A stretch of DNA of 24,412 nt from Neoconidiobolus thromboides FSU 785. Lineage: Eukaryota > Entomophthoromycota > Entomophthoromycetes > Entomophthorales > Neoconidiobolaceae. Made by a program: the position numbers and the translations under genes. The DNA is taken from NCBI GenBank assembly GCA_025603075.1, contig MU626519.1, forward strand, positions 1 to 24,412, given 5' to 3'. The notes beneath the pieces were generated by a model. The model was not told where the DNA came from. It did not search any database and was given only the letters and a program-made list of their open reading frames with translations. Below, one piece after another: positions 22,620 to 24,412 of this stretch (position 1 is its first letter; every line of letters starts with the position of its first letter).

Positions 22620-23579
22620 ATGACAGAAGAAGCATCACTGTATACCATTTATTTAGTTTTTCATTTTTCGCAAGTATTGTCGTTTATTTTTGTAACATTC
22701 GCTCTACTTATGGCTTTTACAGTATTTAAGGTCAATGAAAAATTAAACAATAAAATAAACTATAGGCTTTCAATTTTAGTCTTATGTTCTGATATCATCT
22801 TCTTAACATTTCAATTCATCTCAAGATATTCAAATAGTGATGCTGTATGCGTTTTAAGTGCTTGGGGTGTCGTTTTTTCAACTTTAATCTCAATGTTTTA
22901 TACTGTAGTTATAGCTGTTAATTTACAAATCACTTTTATACACAAGGCCTATGCCAATCGATATACAATATGGGCCTATTATACTTGTCCTGCTTTCTTT
23001 GCTCTACTTTTAAGTTTATTACCTGTATTTGTTGGACAAATTGGACTTCATCAAGAAGGAGATACTGTAAGTTGTTGGTACAAAGCAGAAACCAGTGGAA
23101 CAATATGGTCATATACAACCTTTTATGGTTGGATTTTATTTGGAATATTTTACTGTTTCTGCGTTATAACAACCATAATAAGCTTACATTACTTAAGACG
23201 CTATTATTTCAAAAGTGAATTTGCAAACTCTATAGCTAATGGAAATAATAAAAGCAACACAGCCATTTTAAGAGTATTGTTATATCCAGGGGTCCCAGTA
23301 GTATGCTATTTTTGTATCATGGTAAAATTATTCTCAGGGATACAGTCAACAGACTTAACTATAGCTGCTGATTTTTTTCAAAGCTTACAAGGGTTCCTAA
23401 ATTCTATCATCTTTTTAACCTCACCAACATTTCTACAGGAAATTAGATATTCTAAAGTTAAGTTAGCCAGGCAATTAAACGCAAAGATCTCGCTATATCC
23501 TAATTCTAAGTTCATTACTATCTGGACCTTATTATATACTTATCTAACATTGGATACTGAAATAAGTCTATCATTTTAA
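22620..23579 (+). CDS. Seven-transmembrane receptor, cAMP-receptor/Git3-like family
   Basis: Single-exon gene of 319 residues with seven hydrophobic segments at about 10-36, 48-68, 79-107, 116-139, 161-188, 214-238 and 246-272. Cys77 at the top of helix 3 and Cys152 (SCWYK) in the second extracellular loop can form the usual GPCR disulphide. The helix-3 end IAVNLQITFIHK and the helix-5 to intracellular-loop stretch (ISLHYLRRYYF) resemble fungal and amoebal glucose/cAMP-type receptors. The N-terminus is very short (about 9 residues), so a small ligand bound within the helix bundle is likely. The C-terminal tail is about 47 residues without obvious motifs. Ligand and G protein cannot be told from sequence. 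The ATG directly follows an A-rich leader (AAAATTGAAATG). Confidence 0.85.
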   Translation: MTEEASLYTIYLVFHFSQVLSFIFVTFALLMAFTVFKVNEKLNNKINYRLSILVLCSDIIFLTFQFISRYSNSDAVCVLSAWGVVFSTLISMFYTVVIAVNLQITFIHKAYANRYTIWAYYTCPAFFALLLSLLPVFVGQIGLHQEGDTVSCWYKAETSGTIWSYTTFYGWILFGIFYCFCVITTIISLHYLRRYYFKSEFANSIANGNNKSNTAILRVLLYPGVPVVCYFCIMVKLFSGIQSTDLTIAADFFQSLQGFLNSIIFLTSPTFLQEIRYSKVKLARQLNAKISLYPNSKFITIWTLLYTYLTLDTEISLSF

Positions 23580-23820
23580 AGTTGTATGTATTTTATAAAT
23601 TAATTAAATCTTTGTAATAAATGAATGTTCACCATTTTTTAATTTTTTCTATTTAGTAAGCTTATTACATTTGATTTGTATAAGTGAATTCCAAAATAAC
23701 TATTAATTTTTATTTGATAATAAAAAGATTCCTACATACAAGCTCTTAAATCCCGTTAACTGCTATTTTCTAATATCAAGGATTAACTTATGAAAACCAT
23801 ACAAATTTAATAAAGTGCTT

Positions 23821-24412
23821 TTATTTAATAAACGTTTTGGTGATAATGCGGAATGCATCAACAGAGTTGTTAAAATCGGTGCTAGAACCAATAATATCCT
23901 GTCTACAGATGGTTCGAGATTACTAGAAGACTAAGAACATCCACCAGAAGATATATCAGCACCATCACTTGCGTTGTTATCTAAATATGCATTAGTGAGT
24001 TAATTGAAATCAGTTTCTGAAACAGAAACGCCAAATGAACTTGAGCCATTCTACCTTGAGAAGCTTGGAACCTAGTGGAAATACCAAAGCTACCATTTCC
24101 TGTGATACTAACTGAAATGGATCCATAGCCAGAAGGGCCACCATAGCTACTATCACTTCCATACTAATAAGTCTATAGTTATTAATCGCACTATCAAAAG
24201 AATTTCTGTCAGACAAAGAAGTATAGTCGTATATGCAAATAATATTTCCATCTACATTGGAATTAGAACCAAATTGTGAAATATCGCTTTGTCAGTCCCA
24301 TGGTTAATTATAACATAACAGTCGCCTAAGCTGTTGTGTTCTCGAGTTCAGAGAAAATCAATCCCATGTTCTTATTTTGATTTGTTATGAGAATTTCTAG
24401 CTCCATCCAAAA
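23821..24412 (-). pseudogene. Decayed Gly/Ser/Asn-rich coding region, cut by the window edge
   Basis: On the minus strand, protein-like blocks follow each other in order but in shifting frames and with internal stops. From the right edge they include LDGARNSHNKSK, NSLGDCYVIINHGTDKAIF, FGSNSNVDGNIICIYDYTSL, SSYGGPSGYGSISVSITGNG, NGSSSFGVSVSETDFN, YLDNNASDGADISSGGCS and a final DIIGSSTDFNNSVDAFRIIT, ending at a TAA at 23823-23821. At least three frame changes and several stops (TAA, TAG, TGA) are needed to read it. The repeated G-N-G-S-F-G-I/V-S motif suggests a secreted or cell-wall beta-strand-rich protein. Missed short introns could explain some breaks, but not all: the in-frame stops fall inside continuous blocks. 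The family is not recognised. Confidence 0.4.

Noticed and set aside
22936-23218. Open frames on both strands inside the receptor.
   Set aside because: Out-of-frame shadows of the seven-helix gene.
23905-23925. GGTTCGA sequence like a tRNA T-loop.
   Set aside because: No matching acceptor stem, D-arm or anticodon arm around it.

Overview
The window is nuclear DNA from a fungus with a very AT-rich genome. Seven of the eight firm multi-domain genes are broken by short GT-AG introns. I could place 41 introns in frame: 40 are 42-67 nt and one is 112 nt. The spliced frames close exactly under the standard code. PEX2, Dbf4 with motifs N, M and C, eIF3a and a fungal/amoebal-type seven-helix receptor fit a fungus. 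The intron density, the RFWD3 orthologue and the low GC suggest an early-diverging lineage, perhaps Entomophthoromycotina (Conidiobolus-like). That placement is inference, not shown by the sequence.

Layout. 64-453 (+) is a small secreted cysteine-containing protein. 641-1927 (-) is PEX2, divergent from a peroxisomal SCP2-type thiolase at 2472-4066 (+). That thiolase runs tail to tail into an RFWD3-like RING/WD40 E3 ligase at 4079-6410 (-). RFWD3 is head to head, across 94 bp, with arginyl-tRNA-protein transferase ATE1 at 6505-8105 (+). ATE1 ends 16 bp from the stop of a long-chain acyl-CoA synthetase at 8122-10498 (-). A gene-poor stretch (10.5-14.7 kb) holds one unrecognised ORF (11586-12086), a candidate 39-residue membrane microprotein, a decayed ORF and three related ~100-bp inverted-repeat elements flanked by TA. 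Then come Dbf4 (14746-16693, -), the eIF3a gene (18353-21501, +), a 7TM receptor (22620-23579, +) and, up to the right edge, a decayed Gly/Ser-rich coding region on the minus strand.

How the genes relate. PEX2, the thiolase and the acyl-CoA synthetase all belong to peroxisomal import or fatty-acid/sterol side-chain oxidation and lie within 10 kb. RFWD3 and ATE1 both act in regulated protein turnover and share a minimal promoter. Dbf4 (replication firing), eIF3a (translation initiation) and the receptor are unrelated housekeeping or signalling genes. I see no CRISPR, operon, rRNA or tRNA gene, and no clear multi-gene new system. The most novel items are the small TA-flanked element family, a second inverted-repeat element in the PEX2/thiolase promoter, and the unassigned small ORFs.
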